The notes below the pieces were generated by a model. The model searched no databases, had not been told where the DNA came from, and was given only the letters and a program-made list of their open reading frames with translations. Below, in pieces: positions 27,318 through 38,138 of a DNA stretch of 64,000 nt (its first letter is position 1; every line of letters begins with the position of its first letter). The DNA is taken from assembly GCA_024707365.1 (NCBI GenBank), contig JANPZV010000003.1, positions 1 through 64,000 of the forward strand, written 5' to 3'. The DNA comes from Terricaulis sp. Lineage in GTDB: Bacteria > Pseudomonadota > Alphaproteobacteria > Caulobacterales > Aquidulcibacteraceae. The translations under genes and the position numbers were made by a program.

Positions 27318-29040
27318 GACGAGGGCGCATCCAGCGGCCGCACCGTGACGACGTTGAACATGCCCGCGTGCATATGCATCAGCATGTGGCAATGAAACGC
27401 CCAATCGCCGGGCGCATCGGCGGTAAGGTCAAACGAGAGCCGCCCGCCAGGGGCGACATTCACGGTATGCTTCAAGGGCTGATGGCCGGCGTGGCCATTG
27501 ACCAGTTCAAAGAAATGCCCATGCAAATGAATCGGGTGAGCCATCATTGTGTCGTTCACCAGCGTAACGCGCACACGCTCGTTGCGTTCAAAGCGGATCG
27601 GCTCGACGATCTCGCTGAACCGGCGCCCGTCAAAGCCCCACATGAAGCGCTCCATGTTGCCGGTGAGGTGGATTTGCAGCGTACGCGCTGGCGGCCGGGT
27701 GTCGCGGTTCGGATTGAGCGCGACAAGATCGGTGTAAACCAGCACACGGTGGGTGACGTTTTCCAAGCCCAGCGGCCGCTCGGCCAAGCGATTTTCCGGC
27801 GTCGGCGAAATGGATTGCACGCCAACCCCCCACCGCCATGTTTTCAGGCGCGCGCGCGATCGCGCATGTTCATGGCGCCGTGGTCCATCGCGCCGTGTCC
27901 CATTGCTGCGCCATGATCCATTCCGCCCATATCCATGCCCATGTCGCGCATGGTGAGATTGGGGATTTCCCGCACCGGCGGGATCGCGGCGCTCATGCCC
28001 AAACGCGGCGCCAGCGTGGCGCGGCCCATGCCTGAGCGGTCCACCGCTTCGGAGACGATGGTGTAGGCGCGATCGTCTGGCGGGGTGACGATGACATCGT
28101 AGGTTTCCGCCACCGCGATTTGAAACTCATCCACCTCGATGGGGCGCACATTCTCGCCATCGGCCTGAACGACCGTCATCGCCAAATCTGGGATGCGCAC
28201 GTTGAAATTGGTCATTGCTGCGGCGTTGATGATGCGCAGGCGCACACGCTCGCCGGGCGTGAAAATGCCGGTCCAGTTGTCGTCGGGGCCGTGGCCGTTG
28301 ACGAGGTAAGTGTAGGTCGCGCCGGTGACATCGGAGATATCGCGCGGGTCCATCCGCATCCCGGCCCACATGCGGCGCTCGGACACGCCCATACGGTCCG
28401 CGCCTGAAAGAAGCCCGGCGACAGTCGTGCGCTGCTGATTGAAATAGCCGGGACTGACTTTGAGCCGGCGCAGAATTTCGTGCGGATGCAGAAAGCTCCA
28501 ATCGGAAAGCACGATGACATGCTCGCGATCGAACGCGATTGGATCGCGCTCGGCCGGGTCGATGATCATCGGCCCGAAATGGCCCATCGCTTCCTGCAGG
28601 CCCGAATGGCTATGGTACCAATAGGTGCCCGATTGCCGGATCGGGAATTCATAAACGAACGTCTCGCGCGGGCGGATGCCTGGAAAACTGATACCCGGCA
28701 CGCCGTCCATCTGGAACGGCAGCAACAGGCCATGCCAGTGGATCGATGTATCTTCATCAAGCGTGTTGGTGACGGAGAGACGAACATTCTGCCCCTCGCG
28801 CAAACGAATGAGCGGCGCGGGCAGCGCGCCGTTCACGGTGACAGCATGGCCGGTGCGTTCGCCCAGGCGGAATGGTGAGTGGCCGACGGTGAGCGCAATG
28901 TCAGGGCCGTTCAAACTCTCGAGCGTTGGGCCAACGCCGTGGGATCCGGTGTGCGCCCATGCTGGCGTCAGCGGCTGCAGCGCGGCGAGGGTCGCCCCGC
29001 CGCCGGCTAATCTGAGCAATGTCCGGCGATCCCAGATCAC
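27314..29040 (-). CDS. copA: Multicopper oxidase, CopA/PcoA type (frameshift in CG repeat)
   Basis: This periplasmic copper oxidase detoxifies Cu(I). The Tat signal begins MIWDRRTLLRLAGGG. Copper ligand motifs are SIHWHGLLLP and TYWYHSHSG in the first half, and HPIHLHGHFFEL and FHCHMLMHMHAGMF in the second. A Met/Gly/His-rich copper-binding stretch lies before the break (MGMDMGGMDHG). The two frames are joined if the CG repeat at about 27848-27858 is shortened by two bases; then GVGVQSISPTPENRL continues into the third cupredoxin domain. The corrected length of about 574 residues is normal. It is the first gene of copABC. Confidence 0.92.
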
Positions 29041-29111
29041 GGGCGCTCCTTTTTCTCGGCCGTTTCATCGCGCCCCGTTCCGCGATGCGATGATGGGCGC
29101 GCGCCCTATGT

Positions 29112-29573
29112 TTAGTCTAAGCGAGCCGCCTTGCGATTGGACTTGGCGCCGCCGCGGCTTGCGGCCTCGGCAAGTGTTGTCCCTTCTAGGATCTGCGCTG
29201 AGGCCTCTCGAACTTTAATCATCGTCTTGCGAATGGCGCAAACGGCCTCGTCGAGACAATCTTCGCAACGCTGGTAGGATGTGCGGCTCGTGCAGGGCGT
29301 CAGCGCGAGCGGGCCGTCTATGGCGCGGATGATATCGGCGAAGGTGATCTCGTCGGGCGCTTTCGCGAGCGCATAGCCGCCGGCTTTGCCGCGATGGCTG
29401 ATCACCAAGCCGTGTTTGCGGAGTTCGAGCAGAATATTCTCAAGGAAGCGGCGCGGTATGTCCTGCCGCTGGGCGATGTCGGCGATGAAAAGCGGCCGCC
29501 GGGGGCCAGCGCCTGTTTGCGTTGCGAGGTCGAGCATCGCCCGCAGCGCGTATTTCGCCTTGCTTGTAAGCAT
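29112..29573 (-). CDS. Rrf2-family transcriptional regulator
   Basis: This 153-residue protein has a winged helix at the N-terminus (MLTSKAKYALRAMLDLATQ, IPRRFLENILLELRKHGLV, SHRGKAGGYALAK). The central cysteine group is C-x8-C-x2-C-x5-C (in TPCTSRTSYQRCEDCLDEAVC), of the kind that can hold an iron-sulfur cluster or sense thiols. The Met used gives the family-typical MLTSKAKYA start. It lies 71 bases upstream of copA on the same strand, so it may share transcripts with the copper operon. Which genes it controls is unknown; related proteins sense iron-sulfur status, nitric oxide or cysteine. Confidence 0.9.
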   Translation of the reverse strand: MLTSKAKYALRAMLDLATQTGAGPRRPLFIADIAQRQDIPRRFLENILLELRKHGLVISHRGKAGGYALAKAPDEITFADIIRAIDGPLALTPCTSRTSYQRCEDCLDEAVCAIRKTMIKVREASAQILEGTTLAEAASRGGAKSNRKAARLD

Positions 29574-29662
29574 GCGCGCATCAGAGCCCAAATCGCCTCA
29601 GCCGTCCAGCATTTAGCCGATCAAGTTAGGTGAGTATGGGGGCCTCGTTTGTTTGTCGGCGT

Positions 29663-30754
29663 TCAGGCCCAGTGCATCTGCACGGTTTGCTGCGTCGGCT
29701 CTGCGCGCTCGATATTCTCCACGATCCACGCCGTCATGGCGCGGCAGCCGAGTTCGCCGCCAAGATCGGCGGTGCGCGCGCCTTGCTGGATCGCGGCCTG
29801 CACCGCCGCTTCAATCGTGGCGGCTTCTGTCTCGAGCTTGAGCCCGTAGCGCAGCATCAGTGCGGCGGAGAGGATGGCGCCAATGGGGTTGCAGATGTCG
29901 CGGCCGGCGATGTCAGGCGCCGAGCCGTGCACCGGCTCGTATAGCCCAGGCCCGCCCGCGCCGAGCGAGGCGGAAGGCGCCATGCCGATGGAGCCGCCAA
30001 GCACCGAGGCCTCGTCCGAAAGGATGTCGCCAAACATGTTCTCGGTGAGGATCACGTCAAACCCGCGCGGATTGCGGATGAGCTGCATCGCCGTGGAATC
30101 CACCAGCGCGTGCTCAAGCTTCACATCGCTGTAGCGCTCGGCGTGCAAGCGGGTGACGACCTCTCGCCAGAGGCGGCTGGTTTCGAGCACGTTGGCTTTA
30201 TCGACGGAGGTGACCTTGCCGCGGCGCGCCCGCGCGGCGGCGAACGCCATGTGCGTGATGCGCTCAATCTCCGTGACGGAATAGTCGCAGGAATCGCTGG
30301 CCTTTTCAGCGTCGCGCTGTTTCGCGCCGAAATAGGAACCGCCTGTCAGTTCGCGGAACATGACGAAATCGACGCCTTCCACATATTCGCGCTTCAGCGG
30401 CGACTGCGTGATCAGCGCGTCGTAAATGCGCATCGGGCGGACATTGGCGAAGAGGCCCAGCGTTTTGCGCAAGCCCAGCAGGCCTTGTTCGGGCCGCACC
30501 TTGCCGCCTTCCCATTTTGGCCCGCCCACCGCGCCAAGGAAAATGGCTTCGGCGCGGCGGCATGCCTCGATAGTGGCCAGCGGCAGCGACTCGCCCGCAG
30601 CATCGATGGCGGCCCCGCCAATCAGGGCCGTTTCATACACAAAGCGGCGATTAAACCGCTCGCCGATCGCATCGAGCGCGGCGCGGGCGGCGATCGCCAC
30701 TTCGGGGCCGACGCCGTCGCCGGGCAAAATCGTGATGGCGTGCGTGGCGGTCAT
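29663..30754 (-). CDS. leuB: 3-isopropylmalate dehydrogenase
   Basis: This 363-residue enzyme oxidatively decarboxylates 3-isopropylmalate in leucine synthesis. Motifs are ITILPGDGVGPEV, GAVGGPKWEG, RPEQGLLGLRKTLGLFANVR (substrate arginines), FRELTGGSYFG, TSVDKANVLETSRLWREVV, VILTENMFGDILSDEAS (metal aspartates) and EPVHGSAPDIAG. It is the last gene of the ilv-leu operon and overlaps leuD by 4 bases. Confidence 0.97.
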   Translation of the reverse strand: MTATHAITILPGDGVGPEVAIAARAALDAIGERFNRRFVYETALIGGAAIDAAGESLPLATIEACRRAEAIFLGAVGGPKWEGGKVRPEQGLLGLRKTLGLFANVRPMRIYDALITQSPLKREYVEGVDFVMFRELTGGSYFGAKQRDAEKASDSCDYSVTEIERITHMAFAAARARRGKVTSVDKANVLETSRLWREVVTRLHAERYSDVKLEHALVDSTAMQLIRNPRGFDVILTENMFGDILSDEASVLGGSIGMAPSASLGAGGPGLYEPVHGSAPDIAGRDICNPIGAILSAALMLRYGLKLETEAATIEAAVQAAIQQGARTADLGGELGCRAMTAWIVENIERAEPTQQTVQMHWA

Positions 30755-31338
30755 GGCTGACTTTCTGTGCGTTGTTCAAAGGCTTGAATGGCCGCCTCGC
30801 GCTCTATGATCCAGCCGAGGGGATCGACCCCTTCGATGAGGCAGCGGCGCGCGAAAGGCTCGGTTTTAAAGGGAATAGGCTCGGCATTGCCGATCGACAG
30901 CGTGCCCGCTTCGAGGTCAATGCTGATGCGCCCGCCAGGATCGGCCAGCAGGCGCTGATGCGTTTGTTGATCGACCTCGATCGGCAAAAGGCCGTTCTTC
31001 AGCGCGTTTGAAGTAAAAATATCGGCGATGCTGGTGGAGATAACCGCGCGGAAGCCGTAATCGAGCAGCGCCCAAGGCGCGTGTTCGCGCGAGGAGCCGC
31101 AAGCAAAATTATCGCCGGCGACAAGGATTTTCTGCTCCGCCGGGTCGGCTGTGTTAAGCGGCGCGTCTTTGATCGGCGCGCCGCTCTCATCGTAGCGCCA
31201 ATCATAGAAGGCGGCTTTGCCGAGGCCTTCGCGGCTGGTGGTGGTGAGAAAACGCGCCGGGATGATCTGATCGGTGTCGATGCTCTCTTGCGGCAGCACG
31301 AGCGTGCGCGACGTGAGCTGGGTGAAACGCTCAGCCAT
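30751..31338 (-). CDS. leuD: 3-isopropylmalate dehydratase small subunit
   Basis: This 195-residue swivel-domain subunit pairs with LeuC to isomerise 2- to 3-isopropylmalate. Motifs are [32 protein letters not shown] (substrate loop), [20 protein letters not shown] and NGLLPI. The ATG at 31338 gives the normal length; the longer frame upstream belongs to leuC. It overlaps leuC by 8 bases and leuB by 4. Confidence 0.96.
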   Translation of the reverse strand: MAERFTQLTSRTLVLPQESIDTDQIIPARFLTTTSREGLGKAAFYDWRYDESGAPIKDAPLNTADPAEQKILVAGDNFACGSSREHAPWALLDYGFRAVISTSIADIFTSNALKNGLLPIEVDQQTHQRLLADPGGRISIDLEAGTLSIGNAEPIPFKTEPFARRCLIEGVDPLGWIIEREAAIQAFEQRTESQP

Positions 31339-32755
31339 GGGCCGGCTCCTCGGCAAAGATGCGCGGATCGGTGAGCACGCCGGTGATGGCGCTGGCCGCG
31401 GCTGTGGCGGGGCTCGCCAGGATGGTGCGCGCGCCTTTGCCTTGGCGGCCTTCAAAATTCCGGTTGCTGGTCGAGACCGCGAGTTGGCCGGGCGCGACGA
31501 AATCACCGTTCATGGCGATGCACATGGAGCAGCCGGGCAGGCGCCATTCGGCGCCGGCGGCGATGATGATTTCATCAAGCCCTTCTTCCTCGGCCTGCGC
31601 CTTCACCGCTTCAGACCCAGGGACGACGAGCATGCGCACGCCAGCTTTCACGCGGCGCCCGCGCAGCACCTCCGCAGCGGCGCGAATGTCGCTCAGGCGT
31701 CCATTGGTGCAAGAGCCGACAAACACGACATGCACCGGCTGGCTTGTCGTCGCCTCGCCAGGCTTAAAGCCCATATAGGCAAGGGAGCGGGCCTGTGACT
31801 CACTCTGCGGGAGGGGGCGGCCGCGCCGATCGGGATGGCGGCGTCGGGCGTTGTGCCCCAAGTGGCCATCGGCGCTATGGTGGCGGCGTCGAGTGTGATC
31901 TCTTTATCAAACACCGCGCCTTCATCGGTGGCGAGGGCGAGCCAGCGTTGCGCCGCCGCGTCAAAGGCCCCGCCTTGCGGCGCCCTCGCGGCGGCCGCGC
32001 AGATAGGCGATGGTTTTATCGTCGGGCGCGATCATGCCGGCGCGCGCGCCAGCTTCGATCGACATATTGCAGAGCGTCATGCGCCCTTCCATTGAAAGCG
32101 CGCGGATCGCCTCGCCGGCATATTCGATGACGTATCCAGAGCCGCCGCCGAAGCCGATGGCCGCGATGACCGCAAGCGTGAGATCTTTTGGCGAGACGCC
32201 GGAAGCCAGTTGGCCATTGACCGTCACCCGCATGGTTTTCGGCTTGCGCTGCAACAAGCATTGGGTGGCCAGCACATGCCCGACCTCGGATGTGCCGATG
32301 CCGAATGCAAGCGCGCCGAATGCGCCGTGCGTGGCGGTATGGCTATCGCCGCACACGATCGTCATGCCAGGCTGCGTGAGGCCGAGCTCCGGCGCCATCA
32401 CATGCACAACGCCGCGATCTTCGCTGCCCCAGCCCGCGAGGCGGATGCCGAAGCGGGCGCAATTTTGCTGCAGCGTTTCAACTTGGGCCGCGGCTTGGGC
32501 TGTCACGTAAGGGCGCTTGCCGTCAGCGCCGGCGGGCAGCGTCGGCGTTGAGTGATCGAGCGTGGCGTAGGTGCGATCCGGGCGGCGCACTTTGAGGCCG
32601 CGCGCTGCAAGCTCTGTGAACGCTTGCGGGCTTGTCACCTCGTGCACGAGGTGCAGGTCAATATAAAGGATGCCCGGCGCGTCAGCCGTTTCGGGCTGCA
32701 CAACGTGGGCGTCCCACACTTTCTCGAACAGGGTGCGCGGCCGCTCAGACGACAT
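31331..32755 (-). CDS. leuC: 3-isopropylmalate dehydratase large subunit (two indels)
   Basis: This is the iron-sulfur aconitase-family subunit. The first frame has [49 protein letters not shown] and [14 protein letters not shown] second frame carries [19 protein letters not shown], and a third carries [17 protein letters not shown] and [11 protein letters not shown], with the three cluster cysteines. A GC pair is missing at about 31979-31985 and one base in the G run 31813-31817. Corrected length is about 475 residues, normal for LeuC. Intact cluster and substrate motifs in all three pieces argue for sequence errors rather than a dead gene. Confidence 0.93.
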
Positions 32756-33280
32756 GAGCGCCTCCCTGCGGCGCGAGATCAGTTTCGCGGCCGCGATGAA
32801 TGGAGAGCACGCCCGTGCGCGAAAGCTCGGTGAGGCCAAGCGGGCGCATAAGCTCGACATAAGCGTCGATCTTATCGCTCGCGCCGGTGATCTCGAAGAT
32901 GAAGCTTTCGAGCGTCGTGTCGATCACCTTGGCGCGGAAAATTTCCGAGACGCGCAAAGATTCGATGCGGTCCTGCCCGGAGGCGACAACCTTCACCAGC
33001 GCCATCTCGCGCAGCACGCCGTTCGGATCGCGCGTCACGTCCGCCACGCGGCGGACTGAAACGATGCGGTCGAGCTGCGCCTTGATTTGCTCGATGGTTT
33101 GCGGATCGCCGCGCGTGACCACCGTGATGCGGGATGTGTGGCGCCAACATCTGTCTCGGCCACGGTGAGGCTCTCGATGTTGTAGCCGCGCGCGGAAAAC
33201 ATGCCGACGACGCGCGCGAGCACGCCCGGCTCGTTATCGACCAGAATGGCGAGGGTGCGGGATTCGATCGTGTTCGGCAT
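32745..33280 (-). CDS. ilvH: Acetolactate synthase small (regulatory) subunit (single-base deletion)
   Basis: This ACT-domain subunit activates the large subunit and gives valine feedback. The first frame has [20 protein letters not shown] and [14 protein letters not shown]. After one missing base at 33140/33141 the second frame supplies [41 protein letters not shown] and [13 protein letters not shown]. Corrected length is about 178 residues. The frame meets ilvB with stop/start overlap and overlaps leuC by 11 bases. Confidence 0.93.
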
Positions 33281-35081
33281 CAGACCAGCTTCTTGCCCGC
33301 ATCGTCGATGCGCGCGTGCGTCACATCATCGGCCAGGATCATTTCATTGTGCGCCTTGCCCGATGGGATCATCGGGAAGCAGTTTTCTTCGCGCGCCACG
33401 CGGCAATCAAACAGAACGGGGCCGGGCGTTTCGATCATCTGCTTGATCTTGGCGTCGAGCTCATCTGGGCGATCGGCGCGGATGCCGGTGGCGCCGAAGG
33501 CTTCGGCCATTTTCACAAAATCCGGCAGCGCGGCGGAATAGGAGTGCGAATAGCGCTCCCCGTGCAGCAGCTGCTGCCATTGGCGCACCATGCCCATCCA
33601 TTCATTGTTGAGGATGAACACCTTGATCGGCAGATTGTGCTGCACGGCGGTGCTCATTTCCTGCATCGTCATTTGCACGCTGGCTTCGCCGGCGATGTCG
33701 ATGACGAGCGCGCCGGGGTGCGCCGCTTGCACGCCGAGCGCGGCGGGCAGGCCATAACCCATGGTGCCGAGCCCGCCGGATGTCATCCAGCGCTTGGGCT
33801 CGTCAAAATGGAAATATTGCGCGGCCCACATCTGATGCTGGCCCACCTCGGTGGTGATGTAGACGTCCTTATCGCGCGTGGCGGCGAATAGCCGCTTCGA
33901 TCGCGTATTGCGGCTTGATGATGTCGTCGGAGGCGGCGTAGGCGAAGCACTTGCGCGCGCGCCATTCTTCGATGCGCTTCCACCAAAGATCAATTTTCGG
34001 CGTCGGCGAGTTGCGTGCGCGCCAAGCGCGCAGCAGCGCTTCGATGGCCTCGGCGGCGCCGGCGATAATCGGCACATCCGCGCGCACGTTTTTGTTGATC
34101 GAGGAGGGGTCGATGTCGATGTGAATTTTAGCCGAGTTGGGGCTGAAGGCATCGAGCCGCCCGGTGACGCGATCGTCAAATCGCGCGCCAATGCAGATCA
34201 TCACGTCGCAATTGTGCATCCGCATGATTGGCTTCATAAGAGCCGTGCATGCCCAGCATGCCGAGCCAATTTGGCCCGGAGGCGGGATAGGCGCCGAGCC
34301 CCATCAGGGTTGAGGTGATCGGGAAATTGGTTTCCGCCACGAGCGCGCGCAGGGCGTTGCTGGCGTCGGCGCCGGCATTGATGACGCCGCCGCCTGTATA
34401 GAAGATCGGCCGGCGCGCATTGGCCATGAGCTCGATCGCTTCGGCGATGCGGGCGTCATCCACGGCGCGCGTCACGCGCTTGGAGCGCGCCGGCGCCTCT
34501 TTGCGCGGCACATAGACGCCGCGCGCGAATTGCACGTCCTTGGGAATATCCACGACGACAGGCCCTGGCCGGCCTGTGCGCGCAACGTGAAAGGCTTCAT
34601 GCAAGATGGCCGCGAGATCTTCGACGCGGGAGACAAGCCAATTGTGCTTGGTGCAGGAGCGCGTGATTCCAACCGTATCGCATTCCTGGAACGCGTCGGT
34701 GCCGATCAGGTGCGTCGGCACCTGGCCGGTGATGACGACCATGGGAATGGAATCGAGCAACGCGTCGGCCAGCGGCGTGACCATATTGGTCGCGCCCGGC
34801 CCTGAGGTGACGAGCGCGACGCCGACTTTGCCGGTGGAGCGCGCATAGCCCTCCGCCGCGTGGCCGGCGCCTTGCTCATGCCGCACCAGAATATGGCGCA
34901 CGTCCTCGCTCTGGAAGATGGCGTCGTAGATGGGCAGCACCGCCCCGCCAGGATAGCCAAATAGCGTATCCACGCCCTGATCGCGCAGCGCTTGGATGAC
35001 CATTTCGGCGCCCGTCATTTCTACGCCCGCCTGCGCGGCAGGTTTGGGCTTTTCGATCTGGGCTGGCGTGGCGGTGCTCAT
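33280..35081 (-). CDS. ilvB: Acetolactate synthase large (catalytic) subunit (two single-base insertions)
   Basis: This ThDP/FAD enzyme forms acetolactate or acetohydroxybutyrate. The first frame has [37 protein letters not shown] (ThDP Glu region), [15 protein letters not shown] and VVDIPKDVQ. The middle frame has [18 protein letters not shown] and [14 protein letters not shown]. The last frame has [31 protein letters not shown] and [14 protein letters not shown] (metal/ThDP motif). Extra bases at about 34226 and 33891-33895 explain the breaks. Corrected length is about 599 residues, normal. The start ATG lies at 35081 with ilvC just upstream. Confidence 0.94.
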
Positions 35082-35096
35082 TATCGCGTATCCGAT

Positions 35097-36103
35097 TTAG
35101 GAATTGGACGGCTGTTTCAGCCAAGCCATGCGCTCGCGCAGGGCCTTGCCGGTTTTTTCGATCTGCTGGGCGTAGTCGGAATTCAGCAGCGCTTGATAGC
35201 GCGGCTTGCCGGCTTGGTTTTCGAGAATCCATTCGCGGGCGAACGTGCCGTTTTGAATGTCGGTCAGCACCTCGCGCATGCGGGCGCGGGTTTCGTCAGT
35301 GACGATGCGCGGGCCGGAAACGACAGCGCCGTACTTGGCGGTTTCAGAGATGAATTCGTGCATCTTGGTGATGCCGCCCTCGTAGAACAGATCCACGATC
35401 AGCTTGAGTTCGTGCATGCACTCGAAATAAGCGACTTCCGGCTTGTAGCCGGCCTCAACCAGCGTCTGGAAGCCGGCGATCACCAATTCCTTGGCTTCGC
35501 CGCACAGCACGGCCTGTTCGCCGAAGAGATCGGTTTCGGTTTCTTCGGGGAAGGTGGTTTCGATGAGGCCCCCGTGGGCGCCGCCATTGCCCTTGGCGTA
35601 GCTCATGGCGATGGCGCGGGCCTTGCCGGTGGCGTCCTGATGCACGGCGAACAGCGAGGGCACGCCCCGGCCGCGCACATATTCGCGGCGCACGAGATCG
35701 CCAGGGCCCTTGGGCGCAACGAGCACGACGTCCAGATCCGCGCGCGGCTTGATGCGGCCGTAATGGATGTTGAAGCCGTGCGCGAACAGCAGCGTGGCTG
35801 CCCTTTTTTGGCGTTGGGCGCAATCACGTCCTTCCAGATCTCTTCCTGAACCATGTCCGGGGTCAGCACGGCGATGAGGTCGGCATCCTTCACTGCATCG
35901 GCCGGCTCGGCGGTGGCGAGCTTATCGCCCTTGGCCTGGCCTTCGCCCTTGCCGCCCGCGCGCACGCCGACAACAACGTCATAGCCGCTATCGCGCAGGT
36001 TCTGCGCGTGGGCGCGGCCCTGGCTGCCATAGCCGATGACGGCGATGCGCTTGCCGGCAAGCGCATCCTCGGTGATGTCGTCGTTGGTATAAACTGTCGT
36101 CAT
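35097..36103 (-). CDS. ilvC: Ketol-acid reductoisomerase, class I (single-base deletion)
   Basis: This NADPH enzyme isomerises and reduces acetolactate. The first frame has [19 protein letters not shown] (Rossmann motif), [15 protein letters not shown] and [20 protein letters not shown]. After one missing base in the run at 35801-35803 the second frame continues with [26 protein letters not shown]-type metal residues ([15 protein letters not shown]), [20 protein letters not shown] and [15 protein letters not shown]. Corrected length of about 335 residues fits class I. It lies between ilvD and ilvB. Confidence 0.95.
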
Positions 36104-36113
36104 CTCTTTTCTC

Positions 36114-37826
36114 TCAGGCCTTTTGTGCGGCGCCGGGCGTTTGCGCCGCCGGCGGGTTGGGGATGGTGACTGCGCCTTGCGATGCCGAAGCAACCAGCGC
36201 GGCGTACTTGGCGAACGCCCCGCGCGCCGGCTCTTTGACCGGGGGCTCGGGTTTACGCGCGCTCAAATCGGCATTGGTGTTGATGGTGCGCCCCGGCACA
36301 TCGATGGTGATGATGTCGCCCTCGCGCAGCAGCGCCACTGGCCCGCCCACGGCGGCCTCGGGCGCAACGTGCCCGGCGACGAAGCCGTAAGAAGCGCCGG
36401 AGAAGCGCCCGTCCGTCATCAGCGCCACATTGGTGATGCCGCGCCCTTTCAGCGCGGCTGTCACTTGCAGCATTTCCGGCATGCCGGGGGCGCCCTTGGG
36501 GCCCTCATAGCGAATGACGATCACATCGCCTTCATTGATGGCGCCCGCCTGCACGGCGTTGAACGCATCATGCTCGCTATCGAACACGCGTGCGGGGCCT
36601 TCAAAGCGGCTGATCTCATGGCCGGCCAGCTTGATCACCGCGCCTTCGGGGGCGATGTTGCCGTAGATCACCGCGTAAGAGCCGCGCGGGATCACGGGCG
36701 CCGCGAAGCTGCGAACCACCTCTTGGCCCGGCGTTTCCACCGCCTCGCGCGCTTCTTCAAACATGCTGCGGCCAGAAACGGTGGGCGTATCGGCGATGAA
36801 GCCGGCGTCCATCATGCGCTTGGCCAAAACCCGCGTGCCGCCGGCCATGAAGAGATCGTTCGCCAGAAAGCGCCCGCCGGGCTTGAGATCGCAGATCACC
36901 GGGGCGGTTTCGCAAGCCTGGTGGCAATCCTCGATCCCGAATTCGATTCCAGCTTCGGCGGCGATGGCGGTGAGGTGCAATACCGCGTTGGTGGAGCCGC
37001 CGCTGGCGGAGGTGGAGAGCGCGGCGTTCATCAGAGACTCGCGTGTGATGAATTGGCGTGCGTTCAAGCCCTTTTGCGTCAGCTCCACCGCGATGCGGCC
37101 GCAGCGTTCGGCCTCAGCCGGTTTATCGGAATGCACGGCGGGCACATCGTTTGCGCCCATCGGCGAAAGCCCAAGCATGGTGAGCGCCATCGCCATGGTG
37201 TTGGCGGTGAATTGGCCCCCGCACGCGCCCGCGCCGGGGCAGGCGGCGCTTTCAACCGCCTTGAGCTCAGCGTCATCGATGGAGCCGGCCGCGCGCGCGC
37301 CGATGGCTTCAAACACTTCTTGGATTGAGATCGCCTTGCCGTGATGCCGGCCGGGCATGATCGTGCCGCCATAAAGCACGCAGCCGGGGATATCCATGCG
37401 CGCCAGCGCCATGGCGGCGGCGGGGATCGTCTTATCGCAGCCAACGACGCAGACCACGCCATCGAGATGGTGGCCCTCCACCGCGAGTTCGATGGAATCG
37501 GCGATCACCTCGCGCGAGATCAGCGAGGCCTTCATGCCGGGCGTGCCGTTGGAGATGCCGTCCGTCACCATGATGGTGTTGAAATCGATCGGCACCCCGC
37601 CCGCTTCGCGCACGCCGCGGCGCACATGTTCAGCCAGATCGCCCAGGTGCATGTTGCAGGGCGTGACCGAGGACCAGGTGTTCACCACCGCGATCAGCGG
37701 GCGCTTGAAATCGTCATCGCTCATGCCGGCGGCGCGCAGGTAGGAGCGCGCGGCGGCGCGGTTGGCGCCGGCGGTGATGATGGTGCTGCGCCATTTCGGC
37801 GGATCGGAGGGAGGAGAGTTCGTCAT
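36114..37826 (-). CDS. ilvD: Dihydroxy-acid dehydratase
   Basis: This 570-residue iron-sulfur dehydratase makes the 2-keto acids for valine and isoleucine. Motifs are [20 protein letters not shown] (cluster Cys), [29 protein letters not shown] (Cys, carbamylated-Lys region), [17 protein letters not shown] (Cys), [13 protein letters not shown] and [20 protein letters not shown]. The ATG at 37826 (MTNSPPSD) is preferred to one ten codons earlier. It begins the ilvD-C-B-H-leuC-D-B operon, 28 bases after the U-tract of a strong terminator, so its transcription must pass that terminator. No frameshift is seen. Confidence 0.96.
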   Translation of the reverse strand: MTNSPPSDPPKWRSTIITAGANRAAARSYLRAAGMSDDDFKRPLIAVVNTWSSVTPCNMHLGDLAEHVRRGVREAGGVPIDFNTIMVTDGISNGTPGMKASLISREVIADSIELAVEGHHLDGVVCVVGCDKTIPAAAMALARMDIPGCVLYGGTIMPGRHHGKAISIQEVFEAIGARAAGSIDDAELKAVESAACPGAGACGGQFTANTMAMALTMLGLSPMGANDVPAVHSDKPAEAERCGRIAVELTQKGLNARQFITRESLMNAALSTSASGGSTNAVLHLTAIAAEAGIEFGIEDCHQACETAPVICDLKPGGRFLANDLFMAGGTRVLAKRMMDAGFIADTPTVSGRSMFEEAREAVETPGQEVVRSFAAPVIPRGSYAVIYGNIAPEGAVIKLAGHEISRFEGPARVFDSEHDAFNAVQAGAINEGDVIVIRYEGPKGAPGMPEMLQVTAALKGRGITNVALMTDGRFSGASYGFVAGHVAPEAAVGGPVALLREGDIITIDVPGRTINTNADLSARKPEPPVKEPARGAFAKYAALVASASQGAVTIPNPPAAQTPGAAQKA

Positions 37827-37853
37827 CAGCGTCCAAAAGCGGATCGCGCGTAA

Positions 37854-37882
37854 CAAAAAACCCCGCTGCTTTCGGAGCGGGG
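37854..37882 (-). terminator. Terminator/attenuator in the ilvD leader
   Basis: On the minus strand CCCCGCT (37882-37876) pairs with AGCGGGG (37867-37861), followed by TTTTTTG. It is a classical intrinsic terminator, located between a short ORF rich in branched-chain codons and ilvD. The 28 bases left before the ilvD ATG are too few for an ordinary promoter, so conditional read-through is the simplest reading. A smaller perfect hairpin (GGCGC-AAA-GCGCC, 37933-37945) lies inside the leader ORF. Confidence 0.8.
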
Positions 37883-37905
37883 TCTTGTGGGCGATCCTGT
37901 TAAGT

Positions 37906-38046
37906 TCAGGTCACACGCAGCCAGCCCGCCCCGGCGCAAAGCGCCAGGCCGATTACGCTAAGGAGCGATACGAGCGCAAACGCACGCGCCTGCCCGGCGG
38001 CGGCGATCGCGCGCGAACGGACAAGGACGGGGCGGCTTTTGATCAC
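37906..38046 (-). CDS. Short ORF upstream of ilvD: candidate leader peptide
   Basis: This 46-residue frame starts with GTG after a good AGGAG site. It has PVLVR early and a dense run [13 protein letters not shown] later; about 14 of 46 residues are Leu, Ile or Val. It ends 24 bases before the attenuator stem. A leader peptide whose translation senses charged Leu/Ile/Val tRNA fits the position and the downstream amino-acid operon. Branched-chain attenuation is known for Caulobacter ilvBNC by my recollection. The alternative is a small one-helix membrane protein, since hydrophobic helices are rich in the same residues. Confidence 0.6.
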   Translation of the reverse strand: MIKSRPVLVRSRAIAAAGQARAFALVSLLSVIGLALCAGAGWLRVT

Positions 38047-38093
38047 GGAAGGCTCCTGGGCTGCGTTTAGAGCGAAATTTTGCGCCTAGGGCA

Positions 38094-38133
38094 ATAAAAA
38101 AGCATCGGGCGGTGTAATTTCTCTCTCGATGCT
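38094..38133 (-). terminator. Terminator downstream of the MFS transporter gene
   Basis: On the minus strand AGCATCG (38133-38127) pairs with CGATGCT (38107-38101), followed by TTTTTATT. The stem is 7 bp with a 19-base loop. It separates the transporter from the ilv leader, so the ilv promoter should lie in about 38047-38094, where TTGCCC and TCTAAA are spaced by 17 bases. Confidence 0.6.
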
Positions 38134-38138
38134 CCAAT

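Noticed and set aside
31331..36103. leuC, ilvH, ilvB and ilvC as true pseudogenes
   Set aside because: All catalytic motifs remain and the breaks are in homopolymer or GC runs, matching the window-wide error pattern.
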